Assembly (NCBI RefSeq): GCF_014650715.1
Contig: NZ_BMVM01000017.1
Span: forward strand, 95,509 to 159,508
Reading direction: 5' to 3'
DNA from: Streptomyces bluensis
GTDB taxonomy: Bacteria > Actinomycetota > Actinomycetes > Streptomycetales > Streptomycetaceae
Length of the DNA stretch: 64,000 nt
The translations under genes and the position numbers were made by a program. The stretch's first letter is position 1. Each line of letters opens with the position of its first letter. The notes beneath the pieces are model-generated. The model saw only the letters and a program-made list of their open reading frames with translations, made no database searches and had not been told where the DNA came from. Below are positions 1 to 8,671 of this stretch, in pieces.

Positions 1-406
1 GCTGCCAGGTCTCCGCGTCGGCGTGGAGATCGGCGATGAGGGCGGTCGAGCCCGGTGGGCGCAGGCGGAGTTCCTCGCGGATCCAGTGCCAGGGGAAGGC
101 GGTGTAGCGGACGGTCGCCGGAGTGGTGCGGGCGAGCGCCAGGTGGGGCAGGTGCTGGCGGCGGTCGAGCTGGAGCTGGCCGGTGAGGAAGATGGTGAGC
201 GGGCCGGGTGCGCCGGCGGCGGCGCGCAGCCGGGTCAGTACGGCCTGGGGCTCCAGCGGGTCGGCCAGTTCGACGACGTTGGCCGTGTCGGTGCCGGCCA
301 GGACGGGTGGGGCGACGGCGGCGAGTATGGGCAGCACGGAGGCCGCGTCCACCAGGCACGCCTTGCCTGTGGGCGAGGCGGCGAGCAGCAGGACGGTTCC
401 GGGCAT
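1..406 (-). CDS. Conserved hypothetical protein, N-terminal part (cut by window edge)
   Basis: The reading frame opens at an ATG on the minus strand preceded by a strong GGGGGAGGA ribosome site 5 nt upstream and runs 135 residues off the left edge without a stop. It begins MPGTVLLLAASPTGKACL, then a hydrophobic stretch, then an alternating alpha/beta-like region rich in Leu, Ala and Arg ending in HADAETWQ. There is no clear signal peptide. I do not recognise a family; proteins that start this way are known to me only as Streptomyces hypotheticals. It is divergent from nothing to its right, since the next gene is on the same strand. Strand and start are reasonably sure because of the ribosome site and clean third-position GC bias; function is unknown. 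Confidence 0.6.
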   Translation of the reverse strand, partial: MPGTVLLLAASPTGKACLVDAASVLPILAAVAPPVLAGTDTANVVELADPLEPQAVLTRLRAAAGAPGPLTIFLTGQLQLDRRQHLPHLALARTTPATVRYTAFPWHWIREELRLRPPGSTALIADLHADAETWQ

Positions 407-513
407 CGGTTCCTCCCCCATCGATCACGTACAGCAGCACGGTAACCGGTGCGGCTGCAAAGGGACGACGCTGTCGGCTCTCCGGGGTTCCGTCGCCTGC
501 CCCGACCCCGCAC

Positions 514-1749
514 TCACGTACGCCCATGCCGCCGCACAGCGAAGATCGTCGTGTCGTCCGCGAGGCGCCCCCCGCAGTACTCCAGCGTCCCGTCCCGGAC
601 GAGCCGGACGAGACGGTTCGGGTCCGTCGCCATGTCGGGCGCGACGAGGAGCACACGGGCGAGCCGCTCCTGCAACGGGAAGAACTCCCCGTTCGCGCCC
701 CGTGCCTCGGTCACCCCGTCCGTCACCAGCAGCAGCGTCTCGTCCGGCGCGAGCCGCAACATCCGCACCGGCGGCAGCGACTCGTCCGTCAACTCACCCA
801 GTCCCAGCGGGACCCCGTCCCCCGGCGGCAGGACACGCACACCACCGGGAGCGACCAGCAGCGGCGGTTCGTGGCCGAAGTTGACGACCTCGACCAGCCC
901 GTGGTCCCGCTCGGCCGTGGGGAAGCCCACGAGCACCGCCGTGGCGAACCGGTCCCCGTCCTCCCGCCCGATCGACGCGCTGTACCGGACGTGCCGCCGC
1001 ATCCGCACCTCCAGCCGCTCGGCCACCGCACTCAGCCGGGCCTCGTGGTAGGCGGCCTCACGGAACGTCCCCAGCAGCGCGGACGCCGCCTCCACCGCCC
1101 CGAGCCCCTTGCCCTGGACGTCGCCGAGCAGCACGCGGGTGCCGTGCAGGCCGGGCTGGATGTCGTAGAAGTCGCCGCCGACGCGGGCCTCGGTGTCGGC
1201 GGAGAGGTACACGGCCGCGTGGTCCAGGCCGCCCCAGCCCGGCGGCAGCGGGCGCAGCACGGTGCGCCGGGTGGTCTCGACGACGTTCCGCATGTGCAGC
1301 ATGCGCTCCTCCCCGCGGACGCGCACCGCGCAGGCCAGCACCGACAGCACCCCGCCGACGACGACGAGGACGAAGTCGGCCAGCCCGGTCCGGTACTGGC
1401 CCGGCGAGGCGTAGAACAGGAGATACGCGATGACCGCCAGCACCGCGAACGTGACCGTCGTCCACACCCGGCACACGGCCGCCGCGACGGCCGGCACGAG
1501 CACGACCCACGAGATGACCCGGAAGTTGCCCGCCGTCGACAGGTCCAGCACCGGAACGGCGACCAGCAGCACCAGCGGCGGCACCCAGGCGATACTGCGC
1601 CCGCGCACCTGTAGCGGTTTCGGTTTCTGCTGCCCCGCGAAATCCGGTTGGTGTTCCGGCCGCCACAGTTTGTCGAGGCGGTCGAGCGGCGACCGCCTCG
1701 ACCAGTGCCGGGGCCGCCGTCGGCCCCGCGCCGCCGCGTACCGCCTCAT
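514..1749 (-). CDS. Membrane-anchored SpoIIE/PP2C-family serine phosphatase
   Basis: 411 residues. The N-terminal 60 residues are basic; residues about 50-145 carry three or four membrane segments; the rest is a SpoIIE-type PP2M phosphatase domain. The metal-binding signature elements are all visible: GGDFYD, GDVQGKG, TDGVTEAR and, near the end, DDTT. In Streptomyces such enzymes dephosphorylate anti-sigma-factor antagonists and feed sigma-factor partner switching; that role is inferred from family. No sensor domain is fused beyond the membrane part, so the signal may be sensed in the membrane. No ribosome site stands out before the ATG, and a start somewhat further in is possible. A four-TM protein is divergently encoded 150 bp away. 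Confidence 0.9.
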   Translation of the reverse strand: MRRYAAARGRRRPRHWSRRSPLDRLDKLWRPEHQPDFAGQQKPKPLQVRGRSIAWVPPLVLLVAVPVLDLSTAGNFRVISWVVLVPAVAAAVCRVWTTVTFAVLAVIAYLLFYASPGQYRTGLADFVLVVVGGVLSVLACAVRVRGEERMLHMRNVVETTRRTVLRPLPPGWGGLDHAAVYLSADTEARVGGDFYDIQPGLHGTRVLLGDVQGKGLGAVEAASALLGTFREAAYHEARLSAVAERLEVRMRRHVRYSASIGREDGDRFATAVLVGFPTAERDHGLVEVVNFGHEPPLLVAPGGVRVLPPGDGVPLGLGELTDESLPPVRMLRLAPDETLLLVTDGVTEARGANGEFFPLQERLARVLLVAPDMATDPNRLVRLVRDGTLEYCGGRLADDTTIFAVRRHGRT

Positions 1750-1897
1750 GGGGCCCAGCGAAACACGCTGTCACAGAACTCGCATCCCGACTTGCCAGGC
1801 GCCCACCCGGGGTGTGCGCTGGAAGGCGGGCGGAGGAGAGAACAGAGAAGAGAGATCCAGCGGGCCCAGCGGGACCAGCGGAGAGAGGAGCGCTCCC

Positions 1898-2359
1898 ATG
1901 GCTCATCCCACACCGGCGCCGAAGACAACCGGAAGGCCCGAGGTCTGGGTCCCGCACGCGCCGGACCTCCCCGACGTCCTCAGCGAGCGCACACACAACG
2001 TGGTCCGATGGGCGCTGACCGTGACAGTGGGGCTGGTCTACGGCTACTGGACCGCGTCCGTCAACCGCGCGGGCGGTCCGATCACGGGCTGGAACATCCT
2101 CCTGGGATTCGTGAGCGCCTTCGTGTTCATGGGGGCCCTCACGGGTGTCCGCGCGCTGGCGCCCCGGCTGCGGCGCGAGCTGCACGCCGCGACGTGGGCC
2201 GCCTTCGCGGGCATCGCCTTCGGCTTCATCTACAGCCAGAGCGACGCGAGCGTCCTGCAGTCCTCCCTCCTGTCCCTGGCGGTCGCGGTGGTCGTGGGCG
2301 CGATGGCCTTCTACCGGTACTACACGCACGAGGACGCCGAGGGTCACCGGGACAGGTGA
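1898..2359 (+). CDS. Four-TM membrane protein, unknown function
   Basis: 153 residues; the ATG follows AGAGAGGAG at a 7-nt distance, which selects this start over longer upstream frames. After about 35 polar residues there are four predicted membrane segments (roughly 36-57, 63-85, 97-115, 122-142) and a charged tail ending in EDAEGHRDR. No catalytic motif is visible and I do not recognise the family. It is divergent from the SpoIIE phosphatase and 93 bp upstream of another membrane-protein gene on the same strand, so a joint transcript is possible. Confidence 0.75.
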   Translation: MAHPTPAPKTTGRPEVWVPHAPDLPDVLSERTHNVVRWALTVTVGLVYGYWTASVNRAGGPITGWNILLGFVSAFVFMGALTGVRALAPRLRRELHAATWAAFAGIAFGFIYSQSDASVLQSSLLSLAVAVVVGAMAFYRYYTHEDAEGHRDR

Positions 2360-2452
2360 CGGCCCCGCCCCGCTGTCCCCGTACGGCTTGTCCTGTGCGC
2401 CCATATGCAGTCATCGGCGGTCCGACCGCTCGCGCGCGGTGGCTGAGGAGCC

Positions 2453-3370
2453 TTGCCTGAGAGGGTGCCTCGACGTGTCCGGAGCGCCCTGTCGGCCGTG
2501 CTGATCGCGCTCGCCTCCCTGCTCGCGCCGCTCGGCGCGCTGTCGGCGTGGGCGACGTACGAGATCGGCGACGCGGCACGGTACGAGGCGGCGACGGCAC
2601 CGCTGGCCGCCGACCCGCACGTGCGGAACGCGATCGCGGACGCGGTCACGGCCGGGATCATGCGGGAGGTCCATGTGAGGCCGCCGCTGAAGGGGCCGGT
2701 GCGGGCGTTCACGCACGACGCCGTGCGGTCCTTCACGCAGACCGCCGCGTACCGCGCGGCGTGGACCGCGGCGAACCGGGCCGCGCACGACACGGTGCTG
2801 CGGGCGGTGCGCGACGACGGTACGGCGCCCGTGACGCTCGACGTGGCGCCCGTCACCGAGCGGGTGAAGGAGCGGCTCGTACGCGACCGCGTGCCGTTCG
2901 CCCACCGCATCCCGGTCGAACACACCGAGGTCGTCGTGCTGGCGTCCGATGACCTGGACCGGCTCCGGAAGGGATACCGCGTGCTCGAACTCACCGCGTT
3001 CTGGCTGCCGTCACTCGCCCTGGCACTGGCCGTGGCCGGCGTCCTCGTGTCCGCCTGCCGCCGCGGCGCGGTGTTCGCGACGGGGGTCGGTACGGCACTG
3101 GGCGGTGTCCTGCTGGGGATCGCCGTGGCCGTGGGCCGCCATATGACGCTCACCGACCTGCCGCCCGACGTGTCCCGCGCGGCGGGGGCCGCCGTCTACG
3201 ACGCCCTGACGGCCACCCTGCGCACGGTGACGTGGCTGCTGGTGGTGCTGGGCGTGTCGGTGGCACTGGCGGCCTGGGTCACGGGTTACCACGGCCACCA
3301 CCGGCAGCCCCCGCCCGAGCCTGCCCCGCCGGTGCCCACCCCGCAGGAGCAGCCACAGCCCCAGACCTGA
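2453..3370 (+). CDS. Integral membrane protein with extracytoplasmic domain
   Basis: About 305 residues. A membrane segment lies at residues 12-33, followed by a ~145-residue soluble region (expected outside the cell), then two further segments near residues 180-205 and 205-225 and a last one near 265-285, with a Pro/Gln-rich cytoplasmic tail. The frame is closed by a TGA at 2444, so the start must be the TTG at 2453 (GAGGAG only 2 nt away) or the GTG at 2465 (14 nt away); neither spacing is good. Function not recognised. The same layout, one TM then a long loop then C-terminal TMs, is common in actinobacterial hypothetical envelope proteins. Confidence 0.7.
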   Translation: MPERVPRRVRSALSAVLIALASLLAPLGALSAWATYEIGDAARYEAATAPLAADPHVRNAIADAVTAGIMREVHVRPPLKGPVRAFTHDAVRSFTQTAAYRAAWTAANRAAHDTVLRAVRDDGTAPVTLDVAPVTERVKERLVRDRVPFAHRIPVEHTEVVVLASDDLDRLRKGYRVLELTAFWLPSLALALAVAGVLVSACRRGAVFATGVGTALGGVLLGIAVAVGRHMTLTDLPPDVSRAAGAAVYDALTATLRTVTWLLVVLGVSVALAAWVTGYHGHHRQPPPEPAPPVPTPQEQPQPQT

Positions 3371-3442
3371 CGCCACCGCCCCGCCGGCGGACCGCCGTAA
3401 TTCCATGGCGCGACGGCACCCGCCGGACTACGGTCGCCCCTC

Positions 3443-3829
3443 ATGCCCACCCAGCCCACGACCACGACCACCCGGCCCACGACCACCCTGTGGCGCCCGA
3501 CCGGCCCGGAGGAGCTCGCGCTCGTGGAGGCCTCCGGCTGGACCGCCTGGCCCCCGCGACTGCCCGAGCAGCCCATCTTCTACCCGGTCCTCAACGAGGA
3601 CTACGCCGTGCGCATCGCCCGCGACTGGAACGTGCCCGCCTCCGGCTCGGGTTACGTGACCCGCTTCGAGATCGACACGGAGTTCGTCTCCCGGTACCCG
3701 GTCCGGCAGGCCGGCGGCCGGACCATCCTGGAGCTCTGGGTCCCGGCGGAGGAGCTGACGGAGTTCAACGCGCACATCGTGGGCCGCATCGAGGTCGTAC
3801 GGGAGTTCCACACCGTGTCGCGGTCCTGA
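3443..3829 (+). CDS. Small conserved protein, ADP-ribosylation/crystallin J1-annotated type
   Basis: 128 residues starting with a Thr/Pro-rich leader (MPTQPTTTTTRPTTT) followed by a compact domain containing LWRPTGPEELALVEASG, PIFYPVLNEDYA and YPVRQAGGRTILELWVPAEELTEFN. This pattern matches small actinobacterial proteins that are usually labelled ADP-ribosylation/crystallin J1, although the label comes from family transfer and no ADP-ribosyl-hydrolase metal residues are visible. No signal peptide or membrane segment. It stands alone between two unrelated genes. Function is effectively unknown. Confidence 0.7.
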   Translation: MPTQPTTTTTRPTTTLWRPTGPEELALVEASGWTAWPPRLPEQPIFYPVLNEDYAVRIARDWNVPASGSGYVTRFEIDTEFVSRYPVRQAGGRTILELWVPAEELTEFNAHIVGRIEVVREFHTVSRS

Positions 3830-3999
3830 CCCGCGGCACGGCGTCAGCAGGGCGTTCCCGGTCGCCGGTCAACACCGCGCCCGTGGCGGATCGTTACGTC
3901 ACTCCCGCAGGGGTGACGCGGCACGTACGCACGGCCGATGAGGGCAATGCTCCACCTTGTCAGCCTTCTTACCGACTTCCTACCGAAAAGGTGATGTTC

Positions 4000-4206
4000 A
4001 TGAAGCGTACGGCTGCCGTCCTGCTCGGAACCCTTGCCGCACTCGGCGCCCTCGGCGCCACGTCCGCGCCCGCCGTCGCGGTGCCGGACCCCGTGGGGAC
4101 CCTCAACTGCGCACTCCAGACCCCCGGTGACGTGACCGCCTTGGTCGACCCCGCCGCGCCGGCCGTGCCCACCGAGATCCCGGGCGCGACCTGCCTGACT
4201 CCGTGA
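4000..4206 (+). CDS. Small secreted protein
   Basis: 68 residues. A Sec signal peptide is obvious: MKRT, then a hydrophobic core of Ala/Leu/Gly, then a cleavage region SAPAVAVP near residue 28. The mature part is only about 40 residues, with two Cys (in LNCAL and ATCLTP) that could form a disulfide, and it is rich in Pro, Val and Asp. The ATG at 4000 is 7 nt from AAAGGTG; an in-frame ATG at 3994 is too close to that site. I do not recognise the mature sequence; it is not a chaplin and has no SapB-like features. It converges with snpA and shares a bidirectional hairpin terminator with it. Confidence 0.7.
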   Translation: MKRTAAVLLGTLAALGALGATSAPAVAVPDPVGTLNCALQTPGDVTALVDPAAPAVPTEIPGATCLTP

Positions 4207-4226
4207 GCCGGACAACCGACGGATGA

Positions 4227-4261
4227 GTGCGGGCCGCCCTGTGCAGGAGGGCGGCCCGCAC
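4227..4261. terminator. Bidirectional hairpin terminator between small secreted gene and snpA
   Basis: A 14-bp perfect stem (4227-4240 with 4248-4261) around a 7-nt loop lies between two convergent stop codons, 20 nt after one and 30 nt after the other. GC-rich stems without a U tract are the usual Streptomyces terminators. Confidence 0.75.
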
Positions 4262-4291
4262 CCGTGGGGGGTGGCGCCTGATCGGGCCCCG

Positions 4292-4969
4292 CTAGCGGGC
4301 CTTGCCGAGCGCCTTGTCCAGGGCCTCGGCGAAGCCGTTGGCCCACAGCTGGTCCACGCGGGCCCGCTCCGCCGCGTTCGGGTTGGCGTTCGTGCAGGAC
4401 GTACCGGGGCCGCCGCCCGACATCAGCTCGCTGCACGGGCCGGAGTAGTGGTCCGGCAGGCCGAGCACGTGCCCGGTCTCGTGGGCGGTCACGCGCGTGG
4501 AGTCGTACTGCTGGTTCTGCGCGTAGTCGAGGAAGATGTAGCCGCTGCCGTGGCCGTTCGTGGAGGCGTAGGAGCCCCGCGGGTCGTTGCCCTCCCGGTA
4601 GCTGAAGTCGGCGCTCGACGCCGAGCCCGACTGGAGTTTCACGTTCGCCACCGCGCCGTTCCAGATCGAGGTGGAGCGGGCTATCTGGCCGGCGAACGTG
4701 GGCGCGCGGGAGGCGTCGTAGACGACGGTGACGGCCGCGGCCTGCGGGTTGGCGGCGCGCTTCTCGGCGACCGACCGGATCACCGCCTCGAAGAACGCCC
4801 GGTTGGCCTTGGCCTCTTCCGACGAACCCTCGTACTTCACATACGACACGGACGACTCGGGGGCGGGCGCGGCGGACGCGGGGACCGCCGTGCTCAGGCC
4901 GGCGCCCGCGAGAGCGAGGGCGATCGCCGCCACACGGGCGGACTTGGGCATGCGTGTGCGCAGACGCAT
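4292..4969 (-). CDS. snpA: Snapalysin, secreted small neutral metalloprotease (M7)
   Basis: 225 residues. Residues 1-34 form a Sec signal peptide (basic start, hydrophobic core, cleavage at ASAAP). The mature enzyme carries the M7 zinc signature HETGHVLGLPDHY, with zinc ligands His163, His167 and Asp173 and catalytic Glu164. Asp in place of the usual third His/Glu is the family hallmark. Two Cys (179 and 192) flank the active-site loop and likely form a disulfide. Snapalysins are the smallest known metalloproteases and hydrolyse milk casein at Tyr/Phe in P1'. The start is fixed by AAGGAGT 5 nt before the ATG. It is divergent from the LysR gene snpR, its established activator in Streptomyces. 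Confidence 0.97.
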   Translation of the reverse strand: MRLRTRMPKSARVAAIALALAGAGLSTAVPASAAPAPESSVSYVKYEGSSEEAKANRAFFEAVIRSVAEKRAANPQAAAVTVVYDASRAPTFAGQIARSTSIWNGAVANVKLQSGSASSADFSYREGNDPRGSYASTNGHGSGYIFLDYAQNQQYDSTRVTAHETGHVLGLPDHYSGPCSELMSGGGPGTSCTNANPNAAERARVDQLWANGFAEALDKALGKAR

Positions 4970-5144
4970 CGATGACTCCTTGGGTGGGGGGTGAAGTCGT
5001 CATCGAGTCTGGGCGCCTGTGCGATGGCTGTGATGACGCCAACAGGCGATAGCACGCGGCTATCAGCCGGCGCCGACCGTCCGTCCGTCGTTCGCCCGTC
5101 GGGCGCCCCGTCGTCCGCCCGTCGGCCGTCCAACTCGCCTGTGT

Positions 5145-5232
5145 TGCATGGGGTTTGTGCGTCTGGTGCAACCCATGCTCGCGCTCTAGTCTCCACTGAC
5201 ATGGAGCTGGGACAAGCAGAGAGCTTGCACCA
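5145..5232. promoter_or_regulatory. snpA-snpR intergenic operator region
   Basis: In the 262-bp divergent spacer an inverted repeat GCATGGG / CCCATGC (5146-5152 and 5172-5178) with a 19-bp gap overlaps TTGCA and TGCAA half sites. LysR regulators bind interrupted dyads of this kind. A second CTTGCACCATGG element sits directly on the snpR start. The word CATGGAGCT is repeated at 5200 and at the snpR start codon. Binding is inferred, not shown. Confidence 0.5.
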
Positions 5233-6248
5233 TGGAGCTTGAGGTGAGACATCTACGCGCGTTGTGCGCCATCGCCGACACCGGCAGCCTGCACCGCGCC
5301 GCACGCCAACTCGGCGTGGCACAGCCCTCGTTGAGCACCCAGTTGCGCCGTATCGAGCAGGCGCTGGGCGGCACCCTGTTCCTCCGCGAGCGCACCGGCT
5401 GCCGCCCCACCGCGCTGGGCCGTGTGGTGCTGGGCCGGGCCCGCCCCCTCGTGGCCGAGTTGCAGGCCCTGGTGGCCGAGGCCCGCGCAGCCGCCGTGAC
5501 GGGCCCTCAGCTCCGCGTCGGCTCCACCGCGAGCCCCGCCCTCGCGGGCTGGCTGCGCCGCCTGCGGGACGGCCCGCGCGAACCCCTCCTCCAGATGGAC
5601 GTCTCCGCGAACGCCCTGCTGCGCATGGTCGCCGACGGCCAGCTCGACGTCGCGTTCGTGCACGAGGTGGAGGGGTGCCCGCTGCGCATCCCGCCCGAAC
5701 TCGGCATCCGCGTCCTCGTCGAGCGCGAGCCGCAGTTCGTGTCGCTGCCCATGGACCACCCGGCCGCCGCCCGGCCCGTCGTACGCCTGACAGACCTGGC
5801 CGAGGACCGCTGGATGGTCGACCCGACGGTGGACGGCGAGTGGGACGCGGTGCACCGCATGCTGCGCACCGCGGGTCTCAACCCCCGCATCCTGCACGGC
5901 GACTACCACACCACCGCGTCCCTCGTCGCGACCGGCGAGGTCGTCACCGTCTGCCAGCCGACCTGCCAGTCCCGCCCCGGTATGGCCGTACGCCGCCTGC
6001 ACGGCGACCCCCTCGGTGTACGCCTCATCCTCGCGGCCCGCACCGAGGAGATGCTGGACTCCGTGTACCCGGTGCTGGTCGAGGCGTACTGGGACACGGT
6101 CCGCCAGGCACCGGCGTACCGGGAGTGGCTCATGGCGAAGGGGGCGCCCCCGGGCCTGGGAGCGCCCCCTTTGTCGTCCGAGCCGTGTGAACCGTACGAG
6201 CCCTACGAGCCGTACGAGCACACGTACCGCGAGAGGAAACCCGCGTAG
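5232..6248 (+). CDS. snpR: LysR-family activator of snapalysin
   Basis: 338 residues. A winged helix-turn-helix occupies residues 1-60 (RHLRALCAIADTGSLHRAARQL, then QPSLSTQLRRIEQALG), followed by the LysR substrate-binding domain to about residue 300. In Streptomyces the LysR gene divergent from snpA activates it and is autoregulated. The ribosome site is weak (AGAGAG), as is common for such regulators. Oddity: after REWLMAKG the frame runs through a terminator-like hairpin (6138-6171) and continues for about 40 residues, including CEPYEPYEPYEHTY made by 9-bp repeats. This tail is not part of the LysR fold and looks like a recent read-through extension. Confidence 0.92.
   Translation: MELEVRHLRALCAIADTGSLHRAARQLGVAQPSLSTQLRRIEQALGGTLFLRERTGCRPTALGRVVLGRARPLVAELQALVAEARAAAVTGPQLRVGSTASPALAGWLRRLRDGPREPLLQMDVSANALLRMVADGQLDVAFVHEVEGCPLRIPPELGIRVLVEREPQFVSLPMDHPAAARPVVRLTDLAEDRWMVDPTVDGEWDAVHRMLRTAGLNPRILHGDYHTTASLVATGEVVTVCQPTCQSRPGMAVRRLHGDPLGVRLILAARTEEMLDSVYPVLVEAYWDTVRQAPAYREWLMAKGAPPGLGAPPLSSEPCEPYEPYEPYEHTYRERKPA
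6138..6171 (+). terminator. Terminator-like hairpin inside the 3' end of snpR
   Basis: A 10-bp stem, AAGGGGGCGC (6138-6147) with GCGCCCCCTT (6162-6171), followed by TTGTCGT. It has the shape of an intrinsic terminator but lies about 75 nt before the present stop codon, within the coding frame. Confidence 0.5.
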
Positions 6249-6335
6249 ATACGCGGCACGTCGCAGCTACGGCTCTCCTTCGCTACGCCGGTACCGCGCC
6301 ATTCCGGTACCCCGCTACGTCCGCGTCACGGACCG

Positions 6336-8426
6336 TCAGACGCCGATGTCGCTGCCGTCCACGGCCCACACCGAGACCACGGACGGGCGAACGATCTTGC
6401 CCTCTCCGTCCGGCCAGGCGCTCTTCGGGTTCTCCACGGAGGCGCCGTCGATCTCGCCCGGGTGCTGGACGGCGACGAGGACGCGGCGGTCCTGGACGAT
6501 CGGGCCGCAGGTCTCGGCGCCGTTCGGCACGGTCAGGAACTGCTTGAGCTCACCGCGCCGCTCGCCCTTGGTCGCCACGCCGAACAGGCCGTCGTGCGAG
6601 CCGAGCGCGTTGCCGTCGGTGGAGATCCACAGGTTGCCGTGCGGGTCGAAGGCGACGTTGTCCGGGCAGGAGATCGGGCTGACCTGGTCCTTCGGGAAGC
6701 CCGCGAAGTAGGTGGCCGGGTCGTTCGGGTCACCCGCGACGAGGAACAGCTGCCAGGCGAACGTCGTGCTCTCGGGCCGGTTCCAGCGCTCGGTGAGTTC
6801 GAGGATGTGGCCGTGCTTGTTGGCGTTGCGGGGGTTGGCCTCGTCCGCCTTGGCGTTGGAGCCGACACCGCGGTTGCTGTTGTTCGTCAGGGCGACGTAG
6901 ACCTTGCCGCTGACGGGGTTGGGCTCGACGTCCTCGGGGCGGTCCATCTTCGTGGCGCCCACCTTGTCACCGGCGAGCCGCGTGAAGACGAAGACCTCCT
7001 CCGCCGTCATCCCGTCCACGTGCGAGACGGCGCCGTCGGCGGTGGCGGTGGCCAGCGGGATCCACTCGCCGCTGCCGTCGAACTCGCCGTCGCTCGGCAG
7101 CTTGCCCGTGCCGTCGATCTCGATGGCGGGGGAGTTGCCGGTGAACTTGGCGACGTAGAGGGTGCCCTCGTCGAGCAGGGAGAGGTTGTGCTCGCGCACG
7201 GCACGCGACGTCCCCTGCTTCATCCGCTTGCTGCCGACGAACTTGTAGAGGTAGTCGAAGCGCTCGTCGTCACCGGAGTACGCGACGGGACGGCCGTCGG
7301 CCGTCAGCCGGATGGTCGCACCCTCGTGCTTGAAGCGGCCGAGCGCGGTGTGCTTGCGGGGCGTCGACGTCGGGTCGTACGGGTCGAACTCGACGATGTA
7401 GCCGAAGCGGTGGACCTCGTTCGGCTCCTGGGCGACGTCGAACCGCTTGTCGAACCTCTCCCACTTGCGCTCGGAGGCCCCGGTGCCGATGCCGTACCGC
7501 TTGTCGGTCGCGCGGCTGCTGTTGGCGAAGTACTGGTTGAAGTTCTCCTCGCCGTGGAGGGTGGTCCCCCAGGGCGTGGTGCCGCCCGCGCAGTTGTTGA
7601 GGGTGCCCAGGACCTTCGTGCCGGTCGGGTCGGCGGAGGTCTTCAGCAGGTCGGACCCGGCGGCGGGGCCGGTGATCCGGAACTCGGTGGTGGCGGTGAC
7701 ACGGCGGTTGAGGTGGTGCCGGGGCACGGCGGTGAGCTTGCCGGTGCGCTTGTCCTCCTCGACGACGACCGCGGCCAGACCGTGCGCGGCCCAGGCGATC
7801 TCGACCTGCTCGCGGGTGGGGTTCGCGGGGTCGTACCCGCGGAACATCAGCACCTCGTCGGTGTACTCGTGGTTGGCGACGAGGATCTGCCGTCCGCGCT
7901 CACCCGGCACCGGGAGGAGGGCGAGGAAGTCGTTGTTGTAACCGAACTGCCCGGCCTGGGCCTTGGCCGTCTGGTTCTCGGGGTCGAAGGCGGGGGCGCC
8001 GCGCAGGATGGGGTCGCCCCAGCGGATGACGACGTTCTGCTGGTACCCGTCGGGGATCACCACGGCGTCGGTGGTGTTGGGGGCGACGGGGGCGAAACGC
8101 AGACCGCGGGCGGCCTTGCCCTGCTTGGCGGCCGTGGCGGCGGGGGCGTCGGCGGCGGTACCCGTGTCGGTCGTGCCCGCGGCGGCGGGGGTGACGACGG
8201 CGGCACCGGCACCGGTGGCCACGGTCACGACGGCGGCGGCGCGCATCATCGTCCGCCGGCTCAGCGCGGTGGCGATGACGTCACCGACGTATTCATTGGT
8301 GCTGGTGTTCGGCACCTCGTGGAAGCAGGCGTCACCACACCGGAACCGGCAGGTCATGGCGGACCGCCCCCCGGGGTGCGACGCGCTCGCCCCGTTTACT
8401 CCAACCACTGGCAACAGTTTGCGCAC
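6336..8426 (-). CDS. PhoX-like DUF839 secreted protein (Tat substrate)
   Basis: 696 residues of the DUF839/PhoX family, whose characterised members are Ca/Fe-dependent alkaline phosphatases folded as a beta-propeller. Family landmarks include NHEYTDE, LHGEENFNQYF and HRFGYIVEFDPYDP, and the propeller metal-site region VSPISCPDNVAFDPHGNLWISTDG. A twin-arginine motif SRRTMMRAAAVV lies at residues 56-67 followed by an Ala-rich hydrophobic stretch, so Tat export is expected. The GTG start is supported by GGGAG 7 nt upstream and puts about 50 residues before the Tat motif, including a Cys/His cluster (C26, C30, C34, H36). An internal ATG at 8357 keeps that cluster and is the alternative start. Substrate is unknown. 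Confidence 0.88.
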   Translation of the reverse strand: MRKLLPVVGVNGASASHPGGRSAMTCRFRCGDACFHEVPNTSTNEYVGDVIATALSRRTMMRAAAVVTVATGAGAAVVTPAAAGTTDTGTAADAPAATAAKQGKAARGLRFAPVAPNTTDAVVIPDGYQQNVVIRWGDPILRGAPAFDPENQTAKAQAGQFGYNNDFLALLPVPGERGRQILVANHEYTDEVLMFRGYDPANPTREQVEIAWAAHGLAAVVVEEDKRTGKLTAVPRHHLNRRVTATTEFRITGPAAGSDLLKTSADPTGTKVLGTLNNCAGGTTPWGTTLHGEENFNQYFANSSRATDKRYGIGTGASERKWERFDKRFDVAQEPNEVHRFGYIVEFDPYDPTSTPRKHTALGRFKHEGATIRLTADGRPVAYSGDDERFDYLYKFVGSKRMKQGTSRAVREHNLSLLDEGTLYVAKFTGNSPAIEIDGTGKLPSDGEFDGSGEWIPLATATADGAVSHVDGMTAEEVFVFTRLAGDKVGATKMDRPEDVEPNPVSGKVYVALTNNSNRGVGSNAKADEANPRNANKHGHILELTERWNRPESTTFAWQLFLVAGDPNDPATYFAGFPKDQVSPISCPDNVAFDPHGNLWISTDGNALGSHDGLFGVATKGERRGELKQFLTVPNGAETCGPIVQDRRVLVAVQHPGEIDGASVENPKSAWPDGEGKIVRPSVVSVWAVDGSDIGV

Positions 8427-8671
8427 TTTACTCTCCCGATGCGTGCCCTTGATGTGATTGGGACGGTAGGGGCGAATGCGTTCGAGTACGCGGACAGCGG
8501 GTGAACAAGTGGTGAAGCTGGGGAGGTCGAGGCCATGTTGACACGGGCGCGCGGAACGGTCTACCGACTCTTCTTGCCCCAGCCCAAGATCGCCCCCGTC
8601 GGCCGCTAACCTTACGTGTCCGTCCTGGCCAGGGATCGACGGGCTTCAACACACGCGAAGGGTTGCGCAAC

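Noticed and set aside
3969..5252. Long minus-strand frame covering snpA and the small secreted gene
   Set aside because: It overlaps the clearly real snpA in another frame and has no domain.
6462..8504. 680-codon plus-strand frame opposite the PhoX-like gene
   Set aside because: Mirror of the real gene; composition is Gly/Val/Ala/Asp-biased with no recognisable motif.
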